The notes: a model not told the origin generated them from the letters alone. Positions 7,983-16,657 are shown, counted from the stretch's first letter. The stretch: DNA of 50,068 nt from Leptothoe spongobia TAU-MAC 1115 (GCF_018739885.1 NZ_JADOES010000040.1:1-50068), one strand, 5' to 3'. Numbers and translations: made by a program.

Positions 7983-8396
7983 GATTGCGGGCTAAAGAGG
8001 TACCCCTATAAGCTAACAACTTTCTAAAAAATGTGTGAGGGTGGGACGCTACTGAATCAGATGCTTGCTGTGCATACACTTGAGAGCAATGAGCCCTGGT
8101 GCGGCGTCAAAGCTAAAAATTAGAGTTGAGACGGTGAGTGGTGAGTAGTGAGTGGTGTGTCGGGGCCCGAACACTAGCGCAGTTGGTTGTTCGCTCCTCA
8201 CTGCTGCGATCATAGGCATGGATAATCTGCCGTATCTCGTTTCATGCGGTATCAGATTCCTGGCTCGACAGGGTTAGGAATCTGAACTGTATCATGCAGT
8301 TTTGCATGGAATAGTATGGTTATCGTTGTCTTACTAAGTTCTTGATCTTTGGTTGCTATTATTTGAGCGTGCAAAGTGACTTGAGAGGAGGGCATC
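7983..8396. other. intergenic region with a small hairpin
   Basis: No gene is seen. A GTGAGTGGTGAGTAGTGAG simple repeat lies near 8134-8156. A 10-bp inverted repeat (TCAGATTCCT at 8252-8261 and its complement at 8276-8285, 14-base loop) precedes the PepSY lipoprotein and could be a terminator-like or regulatory hairpin, although no T-tract follows. The region should hold the promoter for the lipoprotein gene. Confidence 0.4.
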
Positions 8397-8978
8397 ATGG
8401 TTAGAAAGGGCTGGCTTGGATTTGGAATATTGAGCCTGGCAGCTGTAGGTTTAACAGCTTGCTTAGGGGAAAAAGTTCCTGAGGTTGAGCTAGAGTCAGT
8501 TCCTAAATCAGAATTAAAAGTTAGCTTGCAAGAAGCGTTAGAGATTGCAGAAGCAACCGCTAATGGTAAGAAAGCCTACAGTATAGAGCGTGAAACTGAA
8601 GAAGGGCAGCCGGTGATTGAAGTGGGGATTGATGGCCATGAAATCTTTGTTCATGCAACCAATGGAGAAATTATCCTCATTGAAGATCTTAGAGAAAGTG
8701 AGGATCCAGAGGATCAAGAAGAAATTGAAGAGTTCCTAGAATTACAGTCTTTGGCAACAGTTCTAATCTTGGATGCACTCAATACTGGTGAAGAGTTTGC
8801 TGGAGAGTCTGCCCATACGGTAGAGCTGGATAATGAGGATGGTAGTCTAGTATATGAAGTAGTTGTGGGACGCCAGGAAATTTATGTGGATGCAGGTACT
8901 GGTGAAGTGTTGTATGTAGAAGAGGACGGCAGTGCTGAGCAAGCTGGTAGCATCCAGGTGCCGGGTGCTGATGAGTGA
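8397..8978 (+). CDS. PepSY-domain lipoprotein
   Basis: This is a 193-residue exported lipoprotein. The N-terminus MVRKGWLGFGILSLAAVGL followed by TAC gives a lipobox with the lipidated Cys at residue 22. Two PepSY-like units follow, at about residues 45-100 and 115-180. Each has a helix (SLQEALEIAEATANG; LATVLILDALNTG), then strands ending in IEVGIDGHEIFVHATNGE or VYEVVVGRQEIYVDAGTGE. PepSY domains are thought to bind or inhibit peptidases or other periplasmic partners. The protein is strongly acidic. GAGGAGGG lies 5-12 bases before the ATG. A terminator follows, so it is probably monocistronic despite lying next to the RTX gene. Confidence 0.85.
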   Translation: MVRKGWLGFGILSLAAVGLTACLGEKVPEVELESVPKSELKVSLQEALEIAEATANGKKAYSIERETEEGQPVIEVGIDGHEIFVHATNGEIILIEDLRESEDPEDQEEIEEFLELQSLATVLILDALNTGEEFAGESAHTVELDNEDGSLVYEVVVGRQEIYVDAGTGEVLYVEEDGSAEQAGSIQVPGADE

Positions 8979-9112
8979 TTTTTAAATCAGCTGGTGATTG
9001 AGAAGGCTGAACTGCTTTTGTTGCGAGGTAGTTAATGAGTGCTAATGCTAAAGGCTACAGTTAACGCTAAGTAAAAACTTCTCTTCTCTGAAGTAGAGAA
9101 GCCTTGCAGCAT

Positions 9113-9141
9113 ATAGGGACCTCATTGTAGGTCCCTATTTT
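9113..9141 (+). terminator. intrinsic terminator after the PepSY gene
   Basis: Ten-base arms ATAGGGACCT (9113-9122) and AGGTCCCTAT (9129-9138) enclose a 6-base loop and run directly into TTTT. This is a classical rho-independent terminator. A second smaller hairpin (CTTCTCT/AGAGAAG) lies just upstream near 9079-9100. Confidence 0.85.
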
Positions 9142-9291
9142 GTCATTAGTCTCTTAAAAAAATCACTGGTCTTGCTAATTTCTTGATCTTCGATCTCTAT
9201 AACTATCTCCGAAGAGAGTGCTCAGCTGTTTAGTTGAAAAGCATGTAGTGAGTGACCTTCAACTTTTGTCTAAGTTTTTGGAGATAAAGTA

Positions 9292-11883
9292 ATGACTACG
9301 ATTCTTCCTGAGTTTGGTACAGCTACATTTGATCCTGATGCGGTTATTGATAATCCTTATTTTCCATTGCCGCTAGGACAAATACTAGCTTATGAAGCAG
9401 AAGACGATGGTGACGTGGTTGAGAGCAATCAGGTGATTGTCACCTCAGAGACTAGGGAGATTCTGGGGATTAAAGCAACCGTAGTCAGAGATATAGCCTG
9501 GGATGAAGGCACCCTGGTGGAAGATACCTCTGATTGGTATGCCCAGGATACTGATGGCAATGTTTGGTATCTGGGAGAGTTGGCAACAAACTATGAATAT
9601 GATGATGAGGGTAACCTGATTGAAATCAATACAGATAGTTCTTGGGAAGCAGGTGTTGATGGAGCCTTGCCAGGCTATTTGATGCCAGCTGACCCCACGG
9701 TGGGCGCTCGCTACTACCAGGAGTTTTACCCAGGTGAGGCTGAAGATGAAGCAATTGTAATTAGCCTGGATGAATCTATTTCTATCGGCTTAGGGGACTT
9801 TGAACAGGTACTCCAAACTCAGGAGCTTACGGCATTAGAGCCGGAGGAGTTTGAGTATAAATATTTTGTGCCTGGGCTGGGACAAATTTTGGCAGAGGAA
9901 GGGCTTACCGAAGTAGGCGGTGAACCAGAACTAGCACCTGAACTGGTGGGAACTTCCAGACTATCAGATGCTATTTTGCCCGCTCTCACCTCTACGACAT
10001 TTACCAATGGGGCTCATATTGATAATGAGTATTTCCCTTTGGACCCAGGCATTCTTTATGTATATGAGGGCCAGGAGGTAGATGACGACGATGACGATAG
10101 CGAACAACGTTTGGTTTTGGTGACCGGTGAAACAGAGGATATCTTAGGTGTGACCACCAGAGTCGTTCGGGATAGCGAGTTTGACGATGGTCTGCTGACG
10201 GAAGATAAGCTGGTTTACTATGCCCAGGATGATGGGGGTAATGTCTGGCTCATGGGTGAGTCGGTAACCGAATATGAGTATGACGAAAATGGCCAGGTCA
10301 TTGATACAGAGAATGATGGTTGGTTAGCGGGTGAAGATCATACGCTACCTGGCATTGTTATGTTGGCCGATCCTGAGGAGGGGGATGCCTACTATCAGCA
10401 GTTTCAATTGGGTGAAGAAGAAGAGCAGGCGCTCGTGCTGGACGACGACTCAGAAATCGATGTTGATGGCCAGGAAATTGAGGATATTTTACGGGTTAAA
10501 GAGTTTTCCGCTTTGGAACCCGATGAATTTGACATTACCTACTATGCAGAGGATGTGGGACAGGTTGCTCAGAAAGAGTTTGAAGATAACGGAGAACTGG
10601 AGTTTGTATCTGAGCTAGTGGAGACCAAGGATTTAGGGGAGACATTACTGCCAGATTTTAGTTCGGCCACCTTTGAGCCAGGTGCTTTTGGGGATAATCC
10701 GTATGTTGCATTAACGCCTGGCTCGGTCACTAGCTATGAGTTAGATGTGGTTGATGAAGAGACCGGTGAGGTTAGTCTGGAAAATAATCAGGTCTTTGTT
10801 ACCTATAACACCAAGAATATTCTGGGTGTGGATGCCCGCGTGGTGAGAGATCGAGAATATGTGGATGGTTTGCTGGTGGAAGATACCTTTGATTGGTATG
10901 CCCAGGATACCGATGGTAATGTTTGGTACATGGGGGAAGATTCCACCAGCTTTGAGTATGACGATGCAGGGAATTTAATCGAAACTAATACGGATGGTTC
11001 CTGGCAAGCGGGTGTTGATGGTGCTTTGCCAGGAATTCTAATGTATGCCGACCCTCAGGTTGGGGCGAATTACTACCAGGAATTTTTCCTTGGAGAAGCG
11101 GAGGATGAGGCTCAGGTGGTGAGTTTGGATGAGTCTATCTCCATTGGATTGGGCAGCTATGATAATGTGCTCCAAACCTTTGAATCCACGGCATTAGAGC
11201 CTGACGCCCTGGAGTTTAAGTACTATGCACCGGGTGTGGGGTTGCTGCGGATTGAGGGTCTGAATGAAGACGGGGAGCCCGAAGAGGTGACAGAATTCAC
11301 CGGCATGGAGATGTTTGATCAGTTCTTCTTTGGAGAGAATAGTCGAGATAAGTTTGTTGGAAGTGACGGTAATGACTTTATTGATGGTGGCGCTGGTAAT
11401 GACAAGATTGCTGGTGGTCTAGGTGACGATAAGATTTTGGGTGGTGCTGGTAATGATGTGTTGCGAGGTGATTTGAACCGGCGTAATCCTCAAAATGGTA
11501 TTAACGGTGGGGATGACATTATCTATGGTGGTGCGGGTAATGACCGTATTGGTGGCAAGGGTGGAGATGATACTCTCTATGGTGATGCTGGCAATGATAG
11601 GCTGTGGGGTGATGCTGGTGATGATGTGTTGTTTGGTGGTGAGGGCAAGGATAAGCTATGGGGTGGTCGAGGCAGTGACACCTTTGTGCTGAGTATGGGT
11701 GAGGGACGAGACAAGATTATGGACTTTGAAGTGGGGACAGACTTTATTGGCTTGAATGAAGGACTATCCTTTGGTCAGCTAGAGTTCCAGGGGCGTAAGA
11801 TTCTCTTTGATGATGAGGTGCTGGCTACGGTTGCTGGGGTGAATACTAGTACTCTTGGAGAGAGTAGTTTTGTGATGATGTAA
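9292..11883 (+). CDS. secreted RTX protein with three tandem repeat domains
   Basis: This is an 863-residue acidic protein. Three tandem domains of about 220 residues start near residues 4, 228 and 452. Each has the pattern LPxF/L...DNxYFPLxPG, then VVRD, WYAQDTDGNVW, LPGxxMxADPxxGxxYYQEF and ALEPxxFxxKYxxPGxG. Similar single domains occur in actinobacterial hypothetical proteins of unknown function. From about residue 681 come calcium-binding RTX nonapeptides (GGAGNDKIAGG, GGAGNDVLRG, YGDAGNDRLWG) ending in SDTFVLSMGEGRDKIMDF. No N-terminal signal peptide is seen, consistent with type I secretion through a C-terminal signal. The start is supported by GGAG shortly upstream. A terminator follows. 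The function of the repeated domain is unknown. Confidence 0.88.
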   Translation: MTTILPEFGTATFDPDAVIDNPYFPLPLGQILAYEAEDDGDVVESNQVIVTSETREILGIKATVVRDIAWDEGTLVEDTSDWYAQDTDGNVWYLGELATNYEYDDEGNLIEINTDSSWEAGVDGALPGYLMPADPTVGARYYQEFYPGEAEDEAIVISLDESISIGLGDFEQVLQTQELTALEPEEFEYKYFVPGLGQILAEEGLTEVGGEPELAPELVGTSRLSDAILPALTSTTFTNGAHIDNEYFPLDPGILYVYEGQEVDDDDDDSEQRLVLVTGETEDILGVTTRVVRDSEFDDGLLTEDKLVYYAQDDGGNVWLMGESVTEYEYDENGQVIDTENDGWLAGEDHTLPGIVMLADPEEGDAYYQQFQLGEEEEQALVLDDDSEIDVDGQEIEDILRVKEFSALEPDEFDITYYAEDVGQVAQKEFEDNGELEFVSELVETKDLGETLLPDFSSATFEPGAFGDNPYVALTPGSVTSYELDVVDEETGEVSLENNQVFVTYNTKNILGVDARVVRDREYVDGLLVEDTFDWYAQDTDGNVWYMGEDSTSFEYDDAGNLIETNTDGSWQAGVDGALPGILMYADPQVGANYYQEFFLGEAEDEAQVVSLDESISIGLGSYDNVLQTFESTALEPDALEFKYYAPGVGLLRIEGLNEDGEPEEVTEFTGMEMFDQFFFGENSRDKFVGSDGNDFIDGGAGNDKIAGGLGDDKILGGAGNDVLRGDLNRRNPQNGINGGDDIIYGGAGNDRIGGKGGDDTLYGDAGNDRLWGDAGDDVLFGGEGKDKLWGGRGSDTFVLSMGEGRDKIMDFEVGTDFIGLNEGLSFGQLEFQGRKILFDDEVLATVAGVNTSTLGESSFVMM

Positions 11884-11892
11884 TTAGTTCTG

Positions 11893-11914
11893 GGGGCTCC
11901 ATCGGAGCCCCTTT
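11893..11914 (+). terminator. intrinsic terminator after the RTX gene
   Basis: GGGGCTCC (11893-11900), loop ATC, then GGAGCCCC (11904-11911) followed by TTT form a strong GC-rich rho-independent terminator 10 bases after the RTX stop codon. Confidence 0.9.
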
Positions 11915-11978
11915 GTTAAAGATTCTGCATTGAGGTCGCTTGCTTAAAGGCTATAAAGTGGCCTGACCCGAAGTGCGG

Positions 11979-12479
11979 CTACCGGTTTGCGTCTCGGGTG
12001 AACCGGTAACGGTTAAAGACCTCTCCTTCGATCGTGACTTCACCATCCTCATGGAAGCCCAGACGCCGCATGCCTGCGACACGGGTTCGACTGATAGGTA
12101 ATAAAGTGATCACGGAATCCACCCCAAGTTCCTCGAAGGCGTAGTTAATAAACTTCATGTAGAGGAAACGGCCAGCTCCCCAATAGGCCCTGTGCAGGAC
12201 CAGGGCCACGTCCACATCGTCTCCCTCAGGCTGTAACCCACCCCAGCCAACAAAGTCGTCGTCGAGTAGGAACGCCCAAGGACCGTAGCCGTTCTCTTCC
12301 CAAATGCGTTCTTTCGCCGAAACGAAATGCTGATGCTCACGGATGCCAAAATGCCCTCGCGCGAGTGGCAGATGCCGCCGCACGTCGGGGTCATTCATAA
12401 GATCGATAATGACGTGCGGACTGACCTCGTGGAGTCGTCTAAATGAGATCCTTCTGTAATTATGAGACATCGTTGCCAC
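11979..12479 (-). CDS. GNAT family N-acetyltransferase, likely integron cassette gene
   Basis: This 166-residue protein has the GNAT fold of the RimJ/RimL type: an N-terminal RRISFRRLHE strand, FVGWGGLQPEGDDVDVALVLHRAYWGAGRFLYMKFINYAFEE covering the central strand and the acetyl-CoA loop helix (split over residues about 75-120), then SRTRVAGMRRLGFHEDGEV. The acceptor substrate cannot be told. Translation may begin at the first ATG or at MSHNYRR three codons later. The gene is GC-rich compared with flanking genes and begins about 35 bases after the core site of an attC-like element on the same strand. That is where a gene sits in an integron cassette array, and acetyltransferases are common cassette cargo. 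Confidence 0.85.
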   Translation of the reverse strand: MATMSHNYRRISFRRLHEVSPHVIIDLMNDPDVRRHLPLARGHFGIREHQHFVSAKERIWEENGYGPWAFLLDDDFVGWGGLQPEGDDVDVALVLHRAYWGAGRFLYMKFINYAFEELGVDSVITLLPISRTRVAGMRRLGFHEDGEVTIEGEVFNRYRFTRDANR

Positions 12480-12513
12480 AGTGTTTGATCGATATAGGTG
12501 GTTTGGTTTCGCT

Positions 12514-12604
12514 ACCTAACGTCCGCAATCACCGGGCCGCGACGAGCGATTGCCCACTTCAAAATGCCCAGACTTCACGGCTCCGGTGCATTGCATTGTT
12601 ATCC
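12514..12604 (-). mobile_element. attC-like integron recombination site
   Basis: Read on the minus strand, the 91-bp element starts with GGATAAC (R'' position) and ends with GTTAGGT, a perfect GTTRRRY core site. Inside, GCAATGCACCGGAGCCG on the left pairs with CGGCCCGGTGATTGC on the right. Two extra bases on the left arm, a G and an A, bulge out. Unpaired bases on the left half are the known feature that sets attC orientation, and the size is within the usual 57-141 bp. The R'' box deviates from RYYYAAC. The orientation points the cassette direction toward the acetyltransferase and away from the integrase fragment at 13777. Confidence 0.7.
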
Positions 12605-12722
12605 TGCGCTTTTTGCTACCTGTATTGTAGAGCTAGCCGCCATTGACAGGAGCATTAAGATGGAAAACAAATATTATTCCACCGGCACGCAAACTAAGCA
12701 CACAGAATATGGAGTTTGAACA

Positions 12723-13670
12723 ATGACGACCACGAAACAATTTGGACCAAAGGGCTGGACGCCGGAAAAACTGGGCTCCCTCGCAGGCAAAACATATGTC
12801 ATCACCGGTGCCAACGCCGGTGCGGGATTTGAGGCAACGCGGGTGTTCCTGTCCAAGGGCGCAAAAGTGGTGATGATGAACCGCAACGCCGATAAGTCAA
12901 CCGCCGCCATCGCGACACTGAAACAGGAATTTAGCAGTGACGCTGACGTGACTTTCGTGCGCATGGACCTGGCGGTGTTGGCTTCCGTGCGGGAAGCAGC
13001 TGCGGAGGTATTGGAGAAGGTTACCCACATTGACGCGATCATCTGCAACGCTGCCATCGCGCAGGTGGCCAACCAGGAGATCACCGTAGACGGCTTTGAA
13101 AGCCAGCTTGGTGTGAACCATTTCGGTCATTTTCTCCTGTGTGGATTGCTCTTCGATCGGGTCGAAGAATCGAGGGGACGAATCGTGGTCGTCGGCAGCA
13201 ACGCGTATAAAATGGGACTGAAGAAAATTCAATTCGAGGATCTCAACTTCGATGAGAAGTACACCGCGTGGAACTCCTACGCCCAAAGCAAACTGGCGCA
13301 GATGATGTTCGCCTACGAATTGCAGCGTCGAGTCCAGGCTGCTGGCAAGAACGTTCAGGTCCAAGTCTGCCATCCCGGCGCATCAAGAACAAATTTGTTG
13401 AACGACACGGCCAGTGTCTTCAATAAGATTGTTTGGTCCATAGCCTCTCGTATTATCGCGCAATCCGCCGAGAAGGGTTCCTGGCCCGAAGTTATGTGTG
13501 CAACGGAAGAGACACTGGAGATTGAAAAGCTCTATGGCCCTACAAGAAGAGCAGAGACGGTCGGCCCCGTTGACGAGTGTCCGTTAGATAAGTGCGTCCT
13601 GGATCAGGACATGGCAGCCAAACTCTGGACGCTCTCCGAGCAGAAGACGTCTCTGAGTTGGTCGCCGTAG
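12723..13670 (+). CDS. short-chain dehydrogenase/reductase (SDR)
   Basis: This 315-residue classical SDR has a TGANAGAGFE nucleotide-binding loop near residue 28, an NRN segment after beta-2 that suggests NADP(H), ICNAA in place of the usual NNAG, a VGSNAY catalytic Ser strand and YAQSK with the catalytic Tyr and Lys. PGASRTNLL follows. The overall layout is that of retinol-dehydrogenase-like SDRs, but the substrate is unknown. A GGAG stretch ends about 9 bases before the ATG. The gene is GC-rich with no HIP1 octamer, unlike neighbouring host genes. It lies between the attC-like site and the integrase remnant, so it may be an integron cassette gene carried in reverse orientation. Confidence 0.88.
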   Translation: MTTTKQFGPKGWTPEKLGSLAGKTYVITGANAGAGFEATRVFLSKGAKVVMMNRNADKSTAAIATLKQEFSSDADVTFVRMDLAVLASVREAAAEVLEKVTHIDAIICNAAIAQVANQEITVDGFESQLGVNHFGHFLLCGLLFDRVEESRGRIVVVGSNAYKMGLKKIQFEDLNFDEKYTAWNSYAQSKLAQMMFAYELQRRVQAAGKNVQVQVCHPGASRTNLLNDTASVFNKIVWSIASRIIAQSAEKGSWPEVMCATEETLEIEKLYGPTRRAETVGPVDECPLDKCVLDQDMAAKLWTLSEQKTSLSWSP

Positions 13671-13776
13671 TTCGACTAGAAAAGAATGAATCGCAACATG
13701 ATCTTTACCGAGCAGGATAGCTATGAGTTATCCAGAAAGCTTTAAATTATCTTCACTAGTTCAAATGGACTATTAA

Positions 13777-14067
13777 GTGGTAATTGCTACATGGGATTTT
13801 CATTGTTTTTATGTAGTCATTTGTAAGCAATCTAATCCAGGAACCTTACTGGAAGGGGGCTGTGATACTATTCGCGTAAAACATTACTCATATCGAACCG
13901 AGCAAAGTTACATCAATTGGATTAAGCGATACATTCAATTTCACGACTGGCAGTACTCCAGAAAGATGGGATGGCCAGAAGTTGAAGCCTTTCTCTCACA
14001 TTGTCAGGCATTTATTAGTGGAGAATCAATCTTAGGGAGTGCAACACCTATCGCACCAACAACGTAA
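13777..14067 (+). pseudogene. N-terminal fragment of an IntI-type integron integrase
   Basis: The frame contains TIRVKHYSYRTEQSYINWI, then KRYIQFH and EVEAFLSH. This is the N-terminal core-binding domain of integron integrases (IntI1 has IRYLHYSLRTEQAYVNWV, FIRFHG and SSEVEAFLSW). After FLSH a 10-base insertion (13999-14008) shifts the frame. Removing it restores FLSHLLVENQS, close to IntI FLSHLAVE, but a TAG follows. The catalytic domain with the Arg, HxxR and Tyr residues is absent, and the next gene begins at 14090. The real homology starts near 13843, and the GTG start and first 20 codons are doubtful. Related integrases also occur beside IS91-like elements, but the nearby attC-like site favours an integron. 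Confidence 0.8.
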
Positions 14068-14089
14068 GGAAAGCTGCAGTTTGCCAATC

Positions 14090-15310
14090 CTAGTCTGCAG
14101 GCAGCTCAAGCGTAAAACAACTGCCTTGTCCAGGCCGACTTGTTACCTTAATCACACCACCATGACTGTGGGCAATACTCTGAGCAATAGCCAGACCTAA
14201 CCCTGCGCCATCGCTTTTATAAGCCCGAGCCTGATCCACTTGCCAGAATCGTTCAAAAATATAGTCTAAATGATCAGGAGCAATGCCAATGCCAGTATCT
14301 TCTATACTAATGATGAGTTTAGGAGACAAATGTTTAGCCGTTACTTTAACCGTACCTCCTTCAGGGGTATAGCGTAGGGCATTGTCGATTAAATTCGTAA
14401 TCAAGCGAGTAAGCTGTACCTTGTTGCCCATGGTCGGTAGCCTGGTCGCAAACTGCGCCTGTAGACGAATCTGTTTCGCATTTGCCTGAGGCTGATATAG
14501 AGTGTGCAGATGTTCTAAGACGGGGGTGAGATCAATTGACGTGTGTTCAACAACTGTTTTCTGGTCTAGCCTTGTCAGGATTAATAAATCTTCTGTGAGA
14601 GCCTTCATCTGCCTGGAGGCACTCTTAATGGCTTCAAACTTTTCTGCGTCTGAAGACCGCATGTTTTCTGGATACTTGAGGGCGACGACAGCATTGGTTT
14701 GTATCGCCATCAGCGGACTGCGCAGTTCATGGGAGGCGTCGGATGTAAACCGCTGGAGCCGTTGAAAACTGTTTTCAATGGGCTGCATGGCCTGTCGAGT
14801 CAGCCATAGACCGCCTAAACTGCTGAGAGTTAGAGCTGCGATAATGCCGCTACCAAGACCAATGTCCAGAGTACGTAGGGTATTTTTGAGATCGGCAGTA
14901 GACTCGCTGACTCGGGTATAGCCGAGAAATATATCCTTGTTAAAGTCATCAATGGCTATGGTTAAAGCTTTAGCAGGATAAGGTTTATGCTGAGTTTGTA
15001 GCTGATTTTTAGGTTCAAAGGGTAGGGTAACTACATAGTCTCCCTGACTTTCCAGGAGAGTGCCGTCTTCATCAAACCACTGTACTGCTTGAGCCTCATT
15101 AGTGATTGTTTCCAGGTCGACACTAAGTTTCCCTCCGTCCAGTTCCAGCTCCAATGCAGCCGCACGGGCCAGGGTGGCCAGTCGACTGTTGAGTTGTTGG
15201 TTGAGACTATAGGCAAACGTGGTGCGGACTGCGATCGCAAACACCCCCAACACCACAGTCAAGACCACCAGGTAAGACAACAACAGCCGAGTTTGAATTT
15301 GCTTGAACAC
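14090..15310 (-). CDS. membrane sensor histidine kinase
   Basis: This 406-residue two-component kinase has a first membrane segment at about residues 10-30, a periplasmic sensor of about 110 residues and a second membrane segment near 148-168. HisKA follows with the phospho-accepting H194 in SDASHELRSPL, then HATPase_c with N (NLIDNALRYTPEGG), G1 (EDTGIGIAPDHLDYIFERF) and G2 (SDGAGLGLAI) boxes. It is the last gene of an operon with a response regulator and a porin on the minus strand, so it probably senses an envelope or nutrient signal and controls that porin. The stimulus cannot be read from sequence. Its 3' end lies only 22 bases from the integrase fragment. Confidence 0.92.
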   Translation of the reverse strand: MFKQIQTRLLLSYLVVLTVVLGVFAIAVRTTFAYSLNQQLNSRLATLARAAALELELDGGKLSVDLETITNEAQAVQWFDEDGTLLESQGDYVVTLPFEPKNQLQTQHKPYPAKALTIAIDDFNKDIFLGYTRVSESTADLKNTLRTLDIGLGSGIIAALTLSSLGGLWLTRQAMQPIENSFQRLQRFTSDASHELRSPLMAIQTNAVVALKYPENMRSSDAEKFEAIKSASRQMKALTEDLLILTRLDQKTVVEHTSIDLTPVLEHLHTLYQPQANAKQIRLQAQFATRLPTMGNKVQLTRLITNLIDNALRYTPEGGTVKVTAKHLSPKLIISIEDTGIGIAPDHLDYIFERFWQVDQARAYKSDGAGLGLAIAQSIAHSHGGVIKVTSRPGQGSCFTLELPAD

Positions 15311-15393
15311 CGCGTTAGATCCCTGTTGCCCCGTGAAACCATTATGACATCACCCATTAGTCGTCCACCATGGTATACATTGCGTAATCCTGG

Positions 15394-16647
15394 TTAAAAC
15401 TCAAAAGCCGTTCTCACCGTAAAGAGAATAATGTCATCGTTGTCATTATTGTGGTCAGGGGCCGTAAGCCAGATAAAGCCAGGGGTAATAGAGAGATAGT
15501 CATTTAGCTGATGGGTGTAGAAAGCTTCAATGTGTAGGGATGTATCCGGGTCGCTACGACGGTCATCAATGGTAAACCCACCGGTACCCATTAGTTTTGG
15601 CTCCTGGCCGATCATAAGTCCCAACAGGTTGTCCTCCTTGCCTAAGTCTGGAAAGGCTAATGTCAGGGCGTAGTTCAAAATATAGGCGTCACCCTCATCA
15701 ATCACCCTGGCGTTTGTATACCCCACCCATCCACCGACAGTGAGCCACTCGTTGGGTGCCCAGCTGCCTGCGAAACCATAGGAGTTACCAATCACAGGCT
15801 GTTCTAAATCAACTTGCGAACGGAAGCTGCCTGTATCAGTTTCCAGGCTACTATCGTTGTCGGTATACACATAGGTGAATCCTAGAAGGAGACTATCGCT
15901 GGGTTCATAACCCACTTGAACAAAGGCGCTATTATTGCCATTAAATAATCCTTCCGATGAGTTACTGGCATTCTCGGTGAAATAGCCTACTCCAATATCC
16001 AAATCGTCTGTAAGCTCATAATTTAACTGAATGCCGACATCGTCTACCAAGCTATGGATGGGGTTTTCACTGCCAAATTCAGAAATTGCTCCAGTGAGAT
16101 CATCGTCTAACAGAGGATGGAAGTCATCAAGATCGTCCCCTGTCGCTGAGATAAATACCGTTCCTCGGTCTCCCATGGGAAACTCATAGGACAGTTCACT
16201 GAGCTCAACATTATCCTCAGTGTCGGTTAGAAAGCTGAGCTGGCCCTCTGCCGTAATCTCATCATTAAAGCTGAACTCTCCTGCGTTACCGGCTTCGATA
16301 CCAATTTCTAGATAATCTTCTCCGGTCAATGTAGCCCCAAAGATGAGTTCGATACTTCTGTTGAACCGGGTGCCCTCATTAATATCGTTGCCAGTAGCAT
16401 CACTTATTCCAAAAATTGCCTCACCTGATAACGTTACGACCGGAGAGACTTGTTTTTCCTGTAGGTCAGATACTCGATTTTCGAGTGCGTCTACCTGGGA
16501 GCCTATATTATCTTGTTCGTGTAGAAGTTCTTCTAACTCGGAGACTAATGGAAAGGGAGTGTCAGAGTCACTATTAATGAGGCTTTGAGCAATAACTGGC
16601 TGTGGTTTTAGATAATTTAAAGGTGCAGGATATTCAATTAAAAACAT
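15394..16647 (-). CDS. cyanobacterial iron-uptake/OprB-like porin lacking the SLH domain
   Basis: From the ATG at 16647 this is a 417-residue outer-membrane beta-barrel protein. After a short coiled coil (SELEELLHEQDNIGSQVDAL and on to about residue 65) comes VTLSGEAIFGISDA, and then repeated amphipathic strands ending in a C-terminal Phe (TVRTAFEF), typical of the cyanobacterial Som/iron-uptake porins. The usual members are over 500 residues, with a signal peptide and an SLH domain before the coiled coil. Both are missing here, and only PVIAQSL resembles a cleavage region. The longer open frame (to 16692) would overlap the regulator gene. The ATG at 16647 starts 11 bases after the regulator's stop and has AAGAG upstream. 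Export is therefore uncertain. Confidence 0.8.
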   Translation of the reverse strand: MFLIEYPAPLNYLKPQPVIAQSLINSDSDTPFPLVSELEELLHEQDNIGSQVDALENRVSDLQEKQVSPVVTLSGEAIFGISDATGNDINEGTRFNRSIELIFGATLTGEDYLEIGIEAGNAGEFSFNDEITAEGQLSFLTDTEDNVELSELSYEFPMGDRGTVFISATGDDLDDFHPLLDDDLTGAISEFGSENPIHSLVDDVGIQLNYELTDDLDIGVGYFTENASNSSEGLFNGNNSAFVQVGYEPSDSLLLGFTYVYTDNDSSLETDTGSFRSQVDLEQPVIGNSYGFAGSWAPNEWLTVGGWVGYTNARVIDEGDAYILNYALTLAFPDLGKEDNLLGLMIGQEPKLMGTGGFTIDDRRSDPDTSLHIEAFYTHQLNDYLSITPGFIWLTAPDHNNDNDDIILFTVRTAFEF

Positions 16648-16657
16648 ATATTTTCTC

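Noticed and set aside
12443..12719. Two plus-strand frames over the attC-like site
   Set aside because: They overlap the structured element and the acetyltransferase start, with no coding features.
12674..13373. Minus-strand frames opposite the SDR gene (possible cassette gene)
   Set aside because: Considered because the attC orientation would predict a minus-strand gene here, but the sequences are antisense shadows of the SDR.
13728..13734. Second GTTATCC word as a possible attI or second cassette boundary
   Set aside because: Seven bases only, no flanking arms, and not a proper GTTRRRY core on the required strand.
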